In this document: one piece after another, positions 18,122 to 27,598 of the stretch
How positions within the stretch are numbered: the first letter of the stretch is position 1
Layout: the number at the start of each line of letters is the position of its first letter
From: Aestuariibaculum lutulentum
GTDB taxonomy: Bacteria > Bacteroidota > Bacteroidia > Flavobacteriales > Flavobacteriaceae
Direction: 5' to 3'
DNA: 64,000 nt
Assembly: GCF_032926325.1 (NCBI RefSeq)
Contig: NZ_CP136709.1
Location: 2,326,501 to 2,390,500, forward strand
Translations under genes and position numbers: made by a program
Notes under the pieces: generated by a model
Told to the model about the DNA's origin: nothing
What the model saw: only the letters and a program-made list of their open reading frames with translations
The model's database searches: none

Positions 18122-18246
18122 ATGCTTTTTGAATAGAATTGGAATAGACGATTAAAAGATAGTGTGTCTTCAAATTTAAATTTTGGACTACATGGCGTTG
18201 TAAAAATTCTTATCTTTAGGTAGTTAACCTTTAAATTATTTAATTC

Positions 18247-18972
18247 ATGAAAAAATTATTTGCAGAATTTTTTGGAACATTTTGGCTTGTTTTCGGAGGA
18301 TGCGGTAGTGCAATTTTTGCATCACAAATAGCTCCGGCCGACTCTGGTCAGGTAGGCATACTTTTAGTAGGTGTGGCTTTAGCATTTGGTCTAACGGTTT
18401 TAACAATGGCTTATGCGGTAGGTCATATTTCTGGTGGACATTTTAATCCGGCAGTCACACTTGGTTTGTTATCAGGAGGTAGGCATTCTGCAAAAGAAGC
18501 TGTTCCTTATATTGTATCGCAGTGTATAGGAGCTATTGCAGCGGCTGCAGCAATATATTTTATAAATGGAGGAACAGGGGGGGATGCTCCGGGAGCATTT
18601 GCAACTAATTTTTACGATCATGCCGTTTATTTTGGTAAAAGTTATAGTATGGGAGCTGCTTTTTTAACAGAGTTTTTGTTAACCATGTTTTTCTTAATTA
18701 TCATTATGGGCACAACCGATAAATTTGCTAATGGCAAATTTGCGGGTATAGCCATAGGTTTGGCATTAACTTTAATTCATTTAATTTCTATTCCTATAAC
18801 AAACACATCTGTAAATCCTGCTCGTTCGTTATCACAGGCTGTATTTGTCGGGGGAGATGCCTTAGCGCAGTTATGGTTATTTTGGGTAGCACCTATTTTA
18901 GGAGCCATAGTGGGAGGTTTAATATATAAAAATCTTTTAGAAAGCCCAGAAAAGGAAGAATTGGATAGCTAA
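18247..18972 (+). CDS. aqpZ: aquaporin Z-type water channel
   Basis: A 241-residue inner-membrane MIP-family channel with six membrane helices and both NPA half-helices ([11 protein letters not shown] and [11 protein letters not shown]). The N-terminal [14 protein letters not shown] matches AqpZ. The second NPA is followed by Arg (NPAR), the selectivity-filter Arg, and the residues favour water over glycerol. It is monocistronic, ending at a strong two-way terminator shared with the convergent anti-sigma gene. Confidence 0.95.
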   Translation: MKKLFAEFFGTFWLVFGGCGSAIFASQIAPADSGQVGILLVGVALAFGLTVLTMAYAVGHISGGHFNPAVTLGLLSGGRHSAKEAVPYIVSQCIGAIAAAAAIYFINGGTGGDAPGAFATNFYDHAVYFGKSYSMGAAFLTEFLLTMFFLIIIMGTTDKFANGKFAGIAIGLALTLIHLISIPITNTSVNPARSLSQAVFVGGDALAQLWLFWVAPILGAIVGGLIYKNLLESPEKEELDS

Positions 18973-18992
18973 ATTAGATAAGAATACAAATA

Positions 18993-19029
18993 AAAAAAAA
19001 GCCTAATTAAGTTAATTAGGCTTTTTTTT
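18993..19029. terminator. bidirectional intrinsic terminator
   Basis: Stem GCCTAATTA / TAATTAGGC with a 3-nt loop, flanked by eight A and eight T, so it works in both directions. It separates the convergent aqpZ and anti-sigma genes. Confidence 0.9.
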
Positions 19030-19054
19030 ATGTTATAAATAGTGTTCTATTAAT

Positions 19055-19843
19055 CTATTGTAAATCTATTTCTGCAACCGAATTATCTAGAGAGGCTGTT
19101 GTGTTTCCTCCTTTAGGCTCTATGGTAATATTTAATCCCAGAGCGTTTTCGGTATAAGGTATTTTTCTAAGTTGTCTGTCAGTTTCATTTAAAATGCCTA
19201 AGCTTACCATTTTGTCTTGTAACTCTGCCCAGATTTGATAGCATTGTTCTTCGGGTAGCTGAGGTAACGAAACCACATCAATCATCGATGTTTTATCTTT
19301 TGGATTGATATAAGCAACTGTTTTTAAGTTTTTAGCACGATTGTTACCCTGCATAATGTATTTATACGTTTCAGGGTCGTTAAGCTGTTTAAATTGCTGC
19401 ATTAAATCGTCTAACCTTTTGTTGTTCATTTGAATATCGTTTCGTAAGTCGAAAATTTCGTCAACAACAACCTGATTTTCATGATTTAATTTTTTATTCT
19501 GGTTATAGAAAATATACGAGGTACCTGCAAACAGTAAGGCAGCAACACTGGCAGCAATACTGTATTTGTACCAAGATTTGTAATTTCTAGTAGGTTTCAT
19601 CGCCACAACAGGTGTGTCGTCAAGTTCATCTAAAATGCTGTTTAAGATGCTTACAGGGGCTTCTACAGCATGACTTTTGGCTACAATTTCTAAATTGTTT
19701 TGTAGCTCGTTGTATGCATTTTCAACTTCTGGATATTTCGAAATATAGGTTTCAACCATTTCTGTTTCGGCAACAGTAGTTTCACCTAAAAGATATTTTT
19801 CTAATAGGCCAGAATTTAAAAAAGTAGTTATTTTCGCATTCAT
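19055..19843 (-). CDS. anti-sigma factor (RskA family)
   Basis: A 262-residue membrane anti-sigma factor. The cytoplasmic N-terminus (about 1-90) should hold the sigma factor, one membrane helix lies near 95-112 (YSIAASVAALLFAGTSYIFY), a coiled segment follows, and the outer part is the RskA domain (LPQLPEEQCYQIWAELQDKMVSLGIL and the IEPKGGNTTASLD end). It begins 11 nt after the sigma gene it should control. Release may follow cleavage by membrane proteases in response to redox or envelope stress; inferred from the family. Confidence 0.88.
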   Translation of the reverse strand: MNAKITTFLNSGLLEKYLLGETTVAETEMVETYISKYPEVENAYNELQNNLEIVAKSHAVEAPVSILNSILDELDDTPVVAMKPTRNYKSWYKYSIAASVAALLFAGTSYIFYNQNKKLNHENQVVVDEIFDLRNDIQMNNKRLDDLMQQFKQLNDPETYKYIMQGNNRAKNLKTVAYINPKDKTSMIDVVSLPQLPEEQCYQIWAELQDKMVSLGILNETDRQLRKIPYTENALGLNITIEPKGGNTTASLDNSVAEIDLQ

Positions 19844-19854
19844 GACTTTTTAAG

Positions 19855-20385
19855 TTAAGGATTATAAATCTTTTTCAATTCTCGTAATCCAATTTTTAAT
19901 CTCGATTTTATAGTACCCAGCGGAATATCTAATTCTTCACTGGCTTCTTGCTGCGTCATGCCCTCAAAAAAGAGTGCATTTAATACGATCTGATATTTTT
20001 CATCTAAACTACTTAGATGTTTTTTTATATCTAAAACATCCTGATTTAACTCTGATGCTGATAACTTATATACGTATGTGGCTTCTATTTGGACTTCGTT
20101 TCCATCTTTATTTTTTAAAGATCGAACTTTGTCAATTGCTGTGTTATAGGCAATTCGATATAACCAGGTAAAAAGCTTGGCTTTACTGGCATCGTATTTT
20201 TTTGAATAGCGCCATATTTTTACAAAGCTTTCCTGAAGCACATCCTGGGCAGTATCATCGTCTGATATTATTTTTTTAATAACACCAAATAAAGAATCTG
20301 CATAGTTCTCATATAGAAGGGATATGGCTTTCTTATCGCCACGTTCCAGCAGATTAACAATTTCTTTTTCTATAGATGATATCAA
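19855..20385 (-). CDS. ECF RNA polymerase sigma factor (SigK-like)
   Basis: A 176-residue ECF sigma factor with region 2 (AQDVLQESFVKIWRYSKKY, LFTWLYRIAYNTAIDKVRS) and region 4 (YQIVLNALFFEGMTQQEASEELDIPLGTIKSRLKIGLREL). It is paired with the RskA-type anti-sigma factor immediately downstream, the classical arrangement for an envelope stress or redox response. No outer-membrane receptor is linked, which separates it from the FecI-type unit at 30909. Confidence 0.92.
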   Translation of the reverse strand: MISSIEKEIVNLLERGDKKAISLLYENYADSLFGVIKKIISDDDTAQDVLQESFVKIWRYSKKYDASKAKLFTWLYRIAYNTAIDKVRSLKNKDGNEVQIEATYVYKLSASELNQDVLDIKKHLSSLDEKYQIVLNALFFEGMTQQEASEELDIPLGTIKSRLKIGLRELKKIYNP

Positions 20386-20451
20386 CTTTTTAGGTTTTAA
20401 AGTGAATAATTTGGGGGCAAATTACCGCCAAAGGTAGAAATTTCTTTTGTA

Positions 20452-21465
20452 TTAAATAATGTTTACTTCAGCTTCTATGTTAATATTAAATAGACGGTTA
20501 ACTGTGTCTTGTATTAGTTTAGATAGTTTTAATATGTCTTCGCCTTTAGCATTTCCGTAGTTTACCAGAACTAATGCCTGATTTTTATGTACTCCGTAAT
20601 CGCCAAAACGTTTTCCTTTAAATCCTGCTTTTTCAATAAGCCAGCCGGCAGGTACTTTTACTTCGGTGTCTGAAACCGGATAGCTAGGTATGTCTTCAAA
20701 ATTAGCAAGGAGTTTTTCAAATAATGCTTTTGAAATAACCGGGTTTTTAAAGAAGCTACCACTGTTTCCAATCTCCTTTGGATTTGGTAATTTACTTTCG
20801 CGAATTGCAATAACGGCTTTTGAAATATCCTGAATAGTCGGGTTACTTACGTTCATAGTGTCTAATTGTGAAGCTATTGTGCCGTAATTGATATGTAATT
20901 TGTGATCTTTTTTGCTAAGTTTAAAAGTTACACAGGTAATTATATATTTTCCTTTGGCGTCCTGTTTGAAAATAGAGTTTCTATACCCGAAATCACATTC
21001 AGCGTTTGAAAAGTTAGCGAATGAACCATCTTCTATAGCTATAGTTTCGCAGGAATGAAAAACATCTTTAAGCTCAACGCCGTATGCGCCAATATTCTGA
21101 ATAGGTGCCGTGCCTACATTACCAGGAATTAACGACAGGTTCTCAACACCTCCATAATGGTTGTTAATGCACCATAATACAAATTCGTGCCAGTTTTCAC
21201 CAGCATAGGCTTTAATGTAAACCTCGTGCTCATTTTCATTTACAATTTCAATACCTTTTAGGTTTACATGTATAACAAGAGCATTAACATCTTTTGTTAG
21301 CAACATATTACTTCCGCCACCAAGAATTAATTTATTCGGGTAATCGTTAAGTGATAAAACGGATTTTAGCTCTTCAACAGAGTTTACTGAAACAAAATAA
21401 TCTGCTTGAACGTCAATACCAAAGGTATTAAAAGGCTTTAATGATATGTTTTTTTGAATATACAC
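20452..21465 (-). CDS. murB: UDP-N-acetylenolpyruvoylglucosamine reductase MurB
   Basis: A 337-residue FAD enzyme that reduces UDP-GlcNAc-enolpyruvate to UDP-MurNAc for peptidoglycan. Family marks are NTFGI, the FAD segment LGGGSNML, LSLIPGNVGTAPIQNIGAYG, YRNSIFK, and GNSGSFFKNPV with the catalytic Ser. It is a type I MurB by length. The start is GTG at 21463-21465, sharing its first base with the TAG stop of the upstream aminotransferase gene; no in-frame ATG is near. Confidence 0.96.
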   Translation of the reverse strand: MYIQKNISLKPFNTFGIDVQADYFVSVNSVEELKSVLSLNDYPNKLILGGGSNMLLTKDVNALVIHVNLKGIEIVNENEHEVYIKAYAGENWHEFVLWCINNHYGGVENLSLIPGNVGTAPIQNIGAYGVELKDVFHSCETIAIEDGSFANFSNAECDFGYRNSIFKQDAKGKYIITCVTFKLSKKDHKLHINYGTIASQLDTMNVSNPTIQDISKAVIAIRESKLPNPKEIGNSGSFFKNPVISKALFEKLLANFEDIPSYPVSDTEVKVPAGWLIEKAGFKGKRFGDYGVHKNQALVLVNYGNAKGEDILKLSKLIQDTVNRLFNINIEAEVNII

Positions 21466-22655
21466 TAGTCTTTATAAACTTTTAAGGCTTCTTTAATTAT
21501 GTTAACGGCTTTTATTAAGCTTTCTCTATTAAGTACGTATGCAATCCTTACTTGGTTTAGACCTAAGCCCTGAGTTGAATAAAATCCGCCTGCAGGAGCA
21601 ATCATAACGGTTTCGCCGTTGATGTCGAAATGCTCTAAAAGCCATTGAGCAAAATTGTCTGAATTTTCTATAGGTAACTCAACAATGCAGTAAAATGCGC
21701 CTTTTGGAGAGCCTACTTTTACACCTTCAATTTGTTGTAATTCTTTAATTAAAGTGTCGCGTCTGTCTACATATTCGGCAATCACATCATCAAAATAACT
21801 TTGAGGCGTATCTAAGGCAGCTTCACTGGCTATTTGCGCAAAGGTTGGCGGACTTAAACGTGCCTGAGCATATTTTAGTACGGTTTGTAAAACGGTGGTG
21901 TTTCTTGAAACCAGACAACCAACGCGCGCACCACACATACTGTAACGCTTAGAAACAGAATCAATCACAATAGTGTGCTCATCCATGTCTTCTAATTGTA
22001 AAATGGAGTAGTGGGTTTCACCATCGTATACAAATTCACGGTATACTTCATCGGCAATTAAAAACAAATCGTGCTTTTTTGCCAAATCGGCTAATTGTTG
22101 AATTTCTTCCTTCGAGTATAAATATCCCGTCGGGTTCCCCGGATTGCAAATTAAAATAGATTTGGTTTTCGGGGTAATTAGTTTTTCAAAAGTTTCAATA
22201 GATGGTAACGCAAAGTTATCATCAATATCGCAAATAGCAGGAACTACATTTACACCTGTCGCAGTTGAAAAGGCAATATAGTTGGCATAAAAAGGTTCAG
22301 AGATAATAACTTCATCTCCCGGATCCATAATACTGCTAAATAAAAATAATAAGGCCTCGCTTGCACCTGTAGTTACCACAATATCTTTAGGGTCTACTGT
22401 AATATCATGTTTTTTATAGTAGGCGGCTAATTTGGTTCTGTATGTTTCCGATCCTTCAGATCTTGAATACGAAAGAATTTCAACCGTATTATCTTTTACA
22501 GCCTGTAAGGCGACTTCAGGAGTTTTAATATCTGGTTGACCAATATTTAAGTGGTAAATATGTTTGCCGTCCTTTTTTGCTTGCTCAGCAAAAGGGACTA
22601 ATTTACGAATAGGTGACTCGGGCATTAATCGCCCTTTTTTTGAAATAGTTGGCAT
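21465..22655 (-). CDS. PLP-dependent class I/II aminotransferase
   Basis: A 396-residue aspartate aminotransferase-fold enzyme. Segments: NIGQPDIKTP, TTGASEALLF, ILICNPGNPTGY, ADEVYREFVYDG, the PLP lysine in DSVSKRYSMCGARVG, and the C-terminal Arg in GLNQVRIAYVLN. Aspartate, aromatic or branched amino acids are possible donors. It overlaps murB by one base, so translation of the two is coupled, though they share no obvious pathway. Confidence 0.88.
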   Translation of the reverse strand: MPTISKKGRLMPESPIRKLVPFAEQAKKDGKHIYHLNIGQPDIKTPEVALQAVKDNTVEILSYSRSEGSETYRTKLAAYYKKHDITVDPKDIVVTTGASEALLFLFSSIMDPGDEVIISEPFYANYIAFSTATGVNVVPAICDIDDNFALPSIETFEKLITPKTKSILICNPGNPTGYLYSKEEIQQLADLAKKHDLFLIADEVYREFVYDGETHYSILQLEDMDEHTIVIDSVSKRYSMCGARVGCLVSRNTTVLQTVLKYAQARLSPPTFAQIASEAALDTPQSYFDDVIAEYVDRRDTLIKELQQIEGVKVGSPKGAFYCIVELPIENSDNFAQWLLEHFDINGETVMIAPAGGFYSTQGLGLNQVRIAYVLNRESLIKAVNIIKEALKVYKD

Positions 22656-22781
22656 TATTTTTTTGTTGCGAAGCGCAAAGTTGAGAAAATTATATTAAAG
22701 TTTTTTTAAAAATCTGGCTAAAATAAGTATTGTGTTTCAAAGATTTGTAAATTGAATAGTCAATTATTCGAATTAATTCTC

Positions 22782-24110
22782 ATGAAAAAATATGTATTTT
22801 TTAGCGTATGCCTTTTTTTCTTGAGTTTTCATAATTTTTCTCAAAATAGGTTCGTTGTTCGTAATAAAACACAGTCTGATAAAGTCAAATTTAAACTCAT
22901 TAACAATTTAATTATTGTTCCTGTTGAGATAAACGGGGTGGGTTTGTCGTTCCTGTTAGACACAGGTGTTACAAAGCCTATTCTGTTTAATTTCTTGAAT
23001 GTTTCAGATTCTTTGAAAATTAAGCACACCGATACTATTTATCTACGAGGGTTAGGTGAAGGGGAACAGATAATGGCGCACCGATCGATAAATAATGTGT
23101 TTAAAATTGGTGATGCTGTTAAACTTAATCAGGATTTATATGCAATTTATGATGCGAATTTAAATCTGGCGCCCAAACTAGGTGTCCCTGTTCATGGTAT
23201 AATTGGGTTTGATTTACTAAAAGATTTGGTCGTTGAGGTTAATTATTCAAAGCAATTTTTGCGGCTTACAAATCCTGAAGAGTATCGTTACAAGACATGC
23301 AGGAAGTGTGAAGAGTTTAATCTTGAATTTTACAATAATAAGCCTTATATGAATGCGGTTGTCGATTTACATGAGAAATCAATTCCTGTGAAATTATTGA
23401 TTGATTCAGGAGGAAGTGATGCCTTATGGTTATTTGAAGATGACCAACGGGGTATATTATCTGGGAATCATTTTTTTTACGATTTTTTGGGACATGGTCT
23501 TAGTGGTAGTGTTTACGGTAAACGATCAAAAATCGATGCTTTGCATTTAAAAAGTTTTGTATTGAGGTTGCCGAATGTAGCTTATCCGGATTCGTTATTT
23601 ATTGTTCATGCTATAAAACACCGAGAGAGATCTGGAAGTCTCTCTGGTAATGTGTTGAAGCGATTTAATGTAGTTTTTGATTATTCGAATGCAAAGGTGA
23701 TTTTCAAAAGGAATGAGCATTTTAATGAAGATTTCAGGTACAATAAGAGCGGAATAGAATTAGCGCATGATGGTATGAGATTTGTGAAAGAAGATAAAAC
23801 TAAAGTTATAAGTAAGGGAGATACTTCAAATAGGGATGATAAAATAATTTATTTTGAAACCGAATCAAAATTGGTCTTAAAGCCGGTATATGCTGTTGTT
23901 GAACTTCGTGAAAATTCTCCAGCAGCTATTGCAGGGGTACAGATTAACGATATTGTATTATCGGTTAATGGAAAACCGGCACACCACTTTACGCTTCAAA
24001 AAATTATGGAAATGTTTTATGAAGATGCCGGTAAGCATATCCGTTTAAAGGTAGAGCGTAACGGAGTAGATTTAGCGTTTAATTTTGTTTTAAAGAATCC
24101 TTTGGAATAA
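22782..24110 (+). CDS. secreted retropepsin-like aspartyl protease with C-terminal PDZ domain
   Basis: A 442-residue exported protein: signal peptide (ends near HNFSQ), two aspartyl-protease repeats, with catalytic signatures FLLDTGV at about residue 63 and LLIDSGGSDALWLF at about 215, then a PDZ domain (NSPAAIAGVQINDIVLSVNGKPA) at the end. Two DTG/DSG half-sites in one chain resemble a bacterial pepsin/retropepsin-like fold. It probably acts in the periplasm. An upstream ATG at 22752 exists in frame, but ATG at 22782 begins a proper signal peptide. Substrate unknown. Confidence 0.85.
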   Translation: MKKYVFFSVCLFFLSFHNFSQNRFVVRNKTQSDKVKFKLINNLIIVPVEINGVGLSFLLDTGVTKPILFNFLNVSDSLKIKHTDTIYLRGLGEGEQIMAHRSINNVFKIGDAVKLNQDLYAIYDANLNLAPKLGVPVHGIIGFDLLKDLVVEVNYSKQFLRLTNPEEYRYKTCRKCEEFNLEFYNNKPYMNAVVDLHEKSIPVKLLIDSGGSDALWLFEDDQRGILSGNHFFYDFLGHGLSGSVYGKRSKIDALHLKSFVLRLPNVAYPDSLFIVHAIKHRERSGSLSGNVLKRFNVVFDYSNAKVIFKRNEHFNEDFRYNKSGIELAHDGMRFVKEDKTKVISKGDTSNRDDKIIYFETESKLVLKPVYAVVELRENSPAAIAGVQINDIVLSVNGKPAHHFTLQKIMEMFYEDAGKHIRLKVERNGVDLAFNFVLKNPLE

Positions 24111-24115
24111 AAAAA

Positions 24116-24133
24116 GGCAGCGATTTCGCTGCC
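24116..24133. terminator. intrinsic terminator between convergent genes
   Basis: Stem GGCAGCG / CGCTGCC with a 4-nt loop, preceded by a run of A (T on the minus strand) and followed by TTAATTA. It starts 6 nt after the protease stop; stronger for the minus-strand gene at 24158. Confidence 0.75.
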
Positions 24134-24157
24134 TTAATTATGTTGAATTTTATTTTA

Positions 24158-24583
24158 TTATTGCTGTACGATACTTTTTTTCTTTTCAAGCATAGTATCT
24201 GCCGATTTTGTATCTACAACCTCGCCTTTAATTTTTAAAGCTACTGTTGGTGTGTCTGCATTAGAAATTACAGTAATTGTTTTTCTAATTGGGTTAACAC
24301 GGTTTGTATCGTATTTGACTTCAATAACCCCAGTTTTTCCAGGTAAAATTGGTTCGTCTGGTTTTTTAGGAATCGTACATCCACAGCTTGAAGATACTTT
24401 CGAAATGATAAGCGGTGCATCACCTGTGTTTGTGAATTCGAATTCGCGTACGCCATTAGATCCTTTTTCAATCGTTCCGTAATCAATAGTTTCAGATTTG
24501 AATTCTATCTTCGCTTTTTTATCCTGCGCATTAACCGATAAACTAATTAATCCGATGAATAAGATTGTTAATAACTGTTTCAT
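24158..24583 (-). CDS. exported DUF1573 protein
   Basis: A 141-residue exported protein with a signal peptide ending NAQ, followed by an Ig-like DUF1573 domain with the signature SSSCGCTIP and YDTNR. The domain is abundant in Bacteroidota and has no firm function; it resembles ASH/HYDIN-type beta-sandwich domains. Single gene with its own promoter. Confidence 0.88.
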   Translation of the reverse strand: MKQLLTILFIGLISLSVNAQDKKAKIEFKSETIDYGTIEKGSNGVREFEFTNTGDAPLIISKVSSSCGCTIPKKPDEPILPGKTGVIEVKYDTNRVNPIRKTITVISNADTPTVALKIKGEVVDTKSADTMLEKKKSIVQQ

Positions 24584-24680
24584 GGTTTATTATTTTTTAA
24601 TTGTTTTATGTTCTTGTTTTACATGTTATTAATAGAGAAATTAAGTTTCATTTCATGCTCAACTTCTCTAAAAACTAAAT

Positions 24681-24712
24681 CAAACATACTCACTTTTTAA
24701 TCATTCTACAAA
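24681..24712 (-). promoter_or_regulatory. promoter of the DUF1573 gene
   Basis: On the minus strand TTTG (24712-24709), a 20-nt spacer, then TATGTTTG (24688-24681): both Bacteroidota core elements. The leader is about 90 nt. Confidence 0.75.
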
Positions 24713-24856
24713 ATTTTTAGATGTATTACATCAATGTTTATCTGTAATTACAATTAAAAGTACGTAATACTTTTTATTAATTTTTTCTAATTCTGTTAAA
24801 ATAAGTACTTCTGTTTCTTACTGCTAATATAGTTTTCACAGAAAAAGAAATATGAG

Positions 24857-24864
24857 TACTTTTG
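24857..24864 (+). promoter_or_regulatory. TAnnTTTG -7 element for valS
   Basis: TACTTTTG, exact match, 30 nt before the valS ATG. A weak -33 (TTTC) lies 19 nt upstream. It excludes the in-frame TTG at 24862 as the start. Confidence 0.75.
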
Positions 24865-24894
24865 CACTTCAATATTCAAAAACTATTCCAAAGT

Positions 24895-27531
24895 ATGCAA
24901 ATACCATCAAAATATGAAGCCAGTCAGGTAGAAAGTAAGTGGTATGACTACTGGATGAAACACAACTATTTTCATTCAGAGCCAGACGAAAGAGAACCTT
25001 ACACCATTGTAATTCCTCCTCCAAACGTAACTGGGGTTTTACATATGGGGCACATGTTAAACAATACTATCCAGGATGTATTAATACGTCGAGCACGTTT
25101 ACAAGGTAAAAATGCGTGTTGGGTACCGGGTACCGACCATGCGTCTATTGCTACCGAGGCTAAAGTTGTAGCGAAATTAAAAGAGCAGGGTATTGATAAA
25201 AACGATTTATCTCGCGATGAATTTTTAAAGCATGCCTGGGATTGGACCCACGAATATGGCGGTGTAATTCTTGAGCAGCTTAAAAAATTAGGATGTTCTT
25301 GTGATTGGGACAGAACTAAGTTTACGATGGACGACGATATGTCTGAAGCCGTAATAAAAGTGTTTGTTGACTTGTACAACAAAGGGATGATTTACCGTGG
25401 TTATCGCATGGTAAACTGGGATCCCGAAGCAAAGACAACATTGTCTGATGAAGAGGTAATCTACGAAGAAAAGCAAGGAAATCTTTATTACTTAAATTAT
25501 AAAATTGAAGGAAGTGATGATGTGCTGACTATTGCAACCACACGTCCTGAAACTATTTTTGGTGATACTGCTATTTGTATCAATCCAACCGATGAGCGTT
25601 TTACACATTTAAAAGGTAAAAAGGCCATTGTACCTATTTGTGGTCGTGTCATTCCAATTATTGAGGATGAATATGTAGATGTTGAATTCGGTACGGGATG
25701 TTTAAAAGTAACTCCTGCACACGATGAAAACGATAAGGTTTTAGGCGATAAGCACAATCTTGAAGTGGTTGATATCTTCAATGAAGATGCTACTTTAAAC
25801 AGTTACGGATTGCATTATGAAGGTCAAGATCGTTTTGCAGTGCGTAAAGCGATTGCTAAGGAATTGGAGGAAAGTGGTGTTTTAATTAAAACTGAAACAC
25901 ATGTAAATAAAGTAGGAACATCAGAACGTACCAAAGCGGTTATCGAGCCTCGTTTAAGCGATCAGTGGTTCTTAAAGATGGAAGAATTGGTAAAACCTGC
26001 TATCGAAGCGGTTTTAGGTGAAGATAACGAGATTCAATTATTCCCGAAGAAGTTCGAGAATACTTATCGCCACTGGATGGAAAACATCCGCGATTGGAAT
26101 ATTTCTCGTCAGTTATTGTGGGGGCAACAAATTCCTGCGTATTACTATGGTGATGGAAAAGAAGATTTTGTGGTTGCTGAAACTATGGAAGACGCTTTAA
26201 AATTAGCTATTGAAAAAACAGGAAAAGCTAATTTAAAAGCTGAAGATTTACGTCAGGAAACCGATGCTTTGGATACTTGGTTCTCATCTTGGTTATGGCC
26301 AATGAGCGTGTTCGATGGTATTCGTAATCCTGAAAACGACGATATTAAATATTACTATCCAACAAACGATTTAGTAACTGGTCCGGATATTTTATTCTTC
26401 TGGGTTGCCAGAATGATCATTGCCGGCTACGAGTATAAAGGTGAAAGACCATTTAACAATGTATACTTAACCGGACTTGTTCGCGATAAGCAACGCCGTA
26501 AAATGAGTAAGTCCTTAGGAAACTCCCCAGATGCTTTAAAATTGATTGAAGAGTATAGTGCCGATGGTGTTCGTGTGGGATTATTGTTAAGTAGTGCTGC
26601 AGGTAACGATTTATTATTCGACGAAGCGCTTTGTCAGCAAGGAAAAGGTTTCGGAAATAAAATCTGGAATGCTTATCGATTAATTGATGGTTGGGAAATT
26701 GATGAAACCATTCCTCAACCGGAATCAAGTAAAATTGCATTAGATTGGTATGCTTCTAAATTCCAAAAAGCTTTAACTGAAATCGAAGATCACTTTAGTA
26801 AATACCGTTTAAGCGATGCGTTAATGGCGATTTATAAATTGATTATGGATGATTTTTCAGGATGGTTGTTGGAAATCGTGAAGCCTGCGTATCAAAAACC
26901 GGTAGATGCTGTAACTTATAAATCATTAATCGCTGCATTTGAAGATAACTTAAAAATTCTTCATCCGTTTATGCCGTTCTTAACCGAAGATATCTGGCAT
27001 TATATTGCAGAACGTACTCCGGAAGAAGCTTTAATTGTTGCAAAATGGCCGGAAGCTAAACCAGTAAATGAAATCTTGATTGCTGAGTTTGATTTTGCTT
27101 CAGAAGTAGTTTCAGGAATCAGAAATATCAGAAAAGAAAAGAACATAGCCTTTAAAGATGCCATTGGATTTTCTGTAATTAATAATGGAAATACCAGTAC
27201 AACTTTCGATTCCATCATTCAAAAGTTAGGAAACCTTGAAACGATTGAATATGTAACTGAAGCTGTTGAAGGCGCTTTAACATTCCGAGTAAAATCGAAT
27301 GAATACTTTGTGCCAATGGCAGGAAGCATTGATGTTGAAGCTGAAATTAAAAAGTTAACCGAAGAGTTAAATTATACAGAAGGTTTCTTAAAATCGGTTC
27401 AAAAGAAATTATCTAACGAGCGTTTCGTAAATGGTGCGCCGGAACAGGTGATTGCTAACGAGCGTAAAAAGGAAGCCGATGCTCTGGCTAAAATTGAAAC
27501 GATTAAATCGAGTTTAGCGAGTTTAAACTAA
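24895..27531 (+). CDS. valS: valyl-tRNA synthetase
   Basis: An 878-residue class I aminoacyl-tRNA synthetase charging tRNA(Val). The HIGH motif is [10 protein letters not shown] near residue 45, the KMSKS motif is [11 protein letters not shown] near 543; the [13 protein letters not shown] and editing-domain segments ([14 protein letters not shown]) are present, and a C-terminal coiled-coil arm ends the protein. ATG at 24895 fits the promoter. Single gene with its own terminator. Confidence 0.97.
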   Translation: MQIPSKYEASQVESKWYDYWMKHNYFHSEPDEREPYTIVIPPPNVTGVLHMGHMLNNTIQDVLIRRARLQGKNACWVPGTDHASIATEAKVVAKLKEQGIDKNDLSRDEFLKHAWDWTHEYGGVILEQLKKLGCSCDWDRTKFTMDDDMSEAVIKVFVDLYNKGMIYRGYRMVNWDPEAKTTLSDEEVIYEEKQGNLYYLNYKIEGSDDVLTIATTRPETIFGDTAICINPTDERFTHLKGKKAIVPICGRVIPIIEDEYVDVEFGTGCLKVTPAHDENDKVLGDKHNLEVVDIFNEDATLNSYGLHYEGQDRFAVRKAIAKELEESGVLIKTETHVNKVGTSERTKAVIEPRLSDQWFLKMEELVKPAIEAVLGEDNEIQLFPKKFENTYRHWMENIRDWNISRQLLWGQQIPAYYYGDGKEDFVVAETMEDALKLAIEKTGKANLKAEDLRQETDALDTWFSSWLWPMSVFDGIRNPENDDIKYYYPTNDLVTGPDILFFWVARMIIAGYEYKGERPFNNVYLTGLVRDKQRRKMSKSLGNSPDALKLIEEYSADGVRVGLLLSSAAGNDLLFDEALCQQGKGFGNKIWNAYRLIDGWEIDETIPQPESSKIALDWYASKFQKALTEIEDHFSKYRLSDALMAIYKLIMDDFSGWLLEIVKPAYQKPVDAVTYKSLIAAFEDNLKILHPFMPFLTEDIWHYIAERTPEEALIVAKWPEAKPVNEILIAEFDFASEVVSGIRNIRKEKNIAFKDAIGFSVINNGNTSTTFDSIIQKLGNLETIEYVTEAVEGALTFRVKSNEYFVPMAGSIDVEAEIKKLTEELNYTEGFLKSVQKKLSNERFVNGAPEQVIANERKKEADALAKIETIKSSLASLN

Positions 27532-27554
27532 AAAATAGAGATTTTAAAATATTG

Positions 27555-27585
27555 AAAAAGGCACATTGAAAAATGTGTCTTTTTT
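27555..27585. terminator. bidirectional intrinsic terminator
   Basis: 13-bp A/T-flanked stem around GGCACATT / AATGTGTC (one G-T pair) with a GAAA loop. It serves valS and the convergent TonB receptor gene. Confidence 0.85.
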
Positions 27586-27598
27586 ATTTTCTAAAGAC

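Larger units (their letters stand above)
24584..24894. other. intergenic region between DUF1573 and valS genes
   Basis: About 310 nt between divergent genes. It holds the two promoters listed separately. I see no open frame with coding character and no leader peptide rich in Val codons; the valS leader is only about 25 nt. Confidence 0.6.

Noticed and set aside
24862..24894. Extended valS start (TTG at 24862) or a Val-rich leader peptide.
   Set aside because: The TTG lies within the -7 element itself, and the leader is too short and has no run of Val codons.
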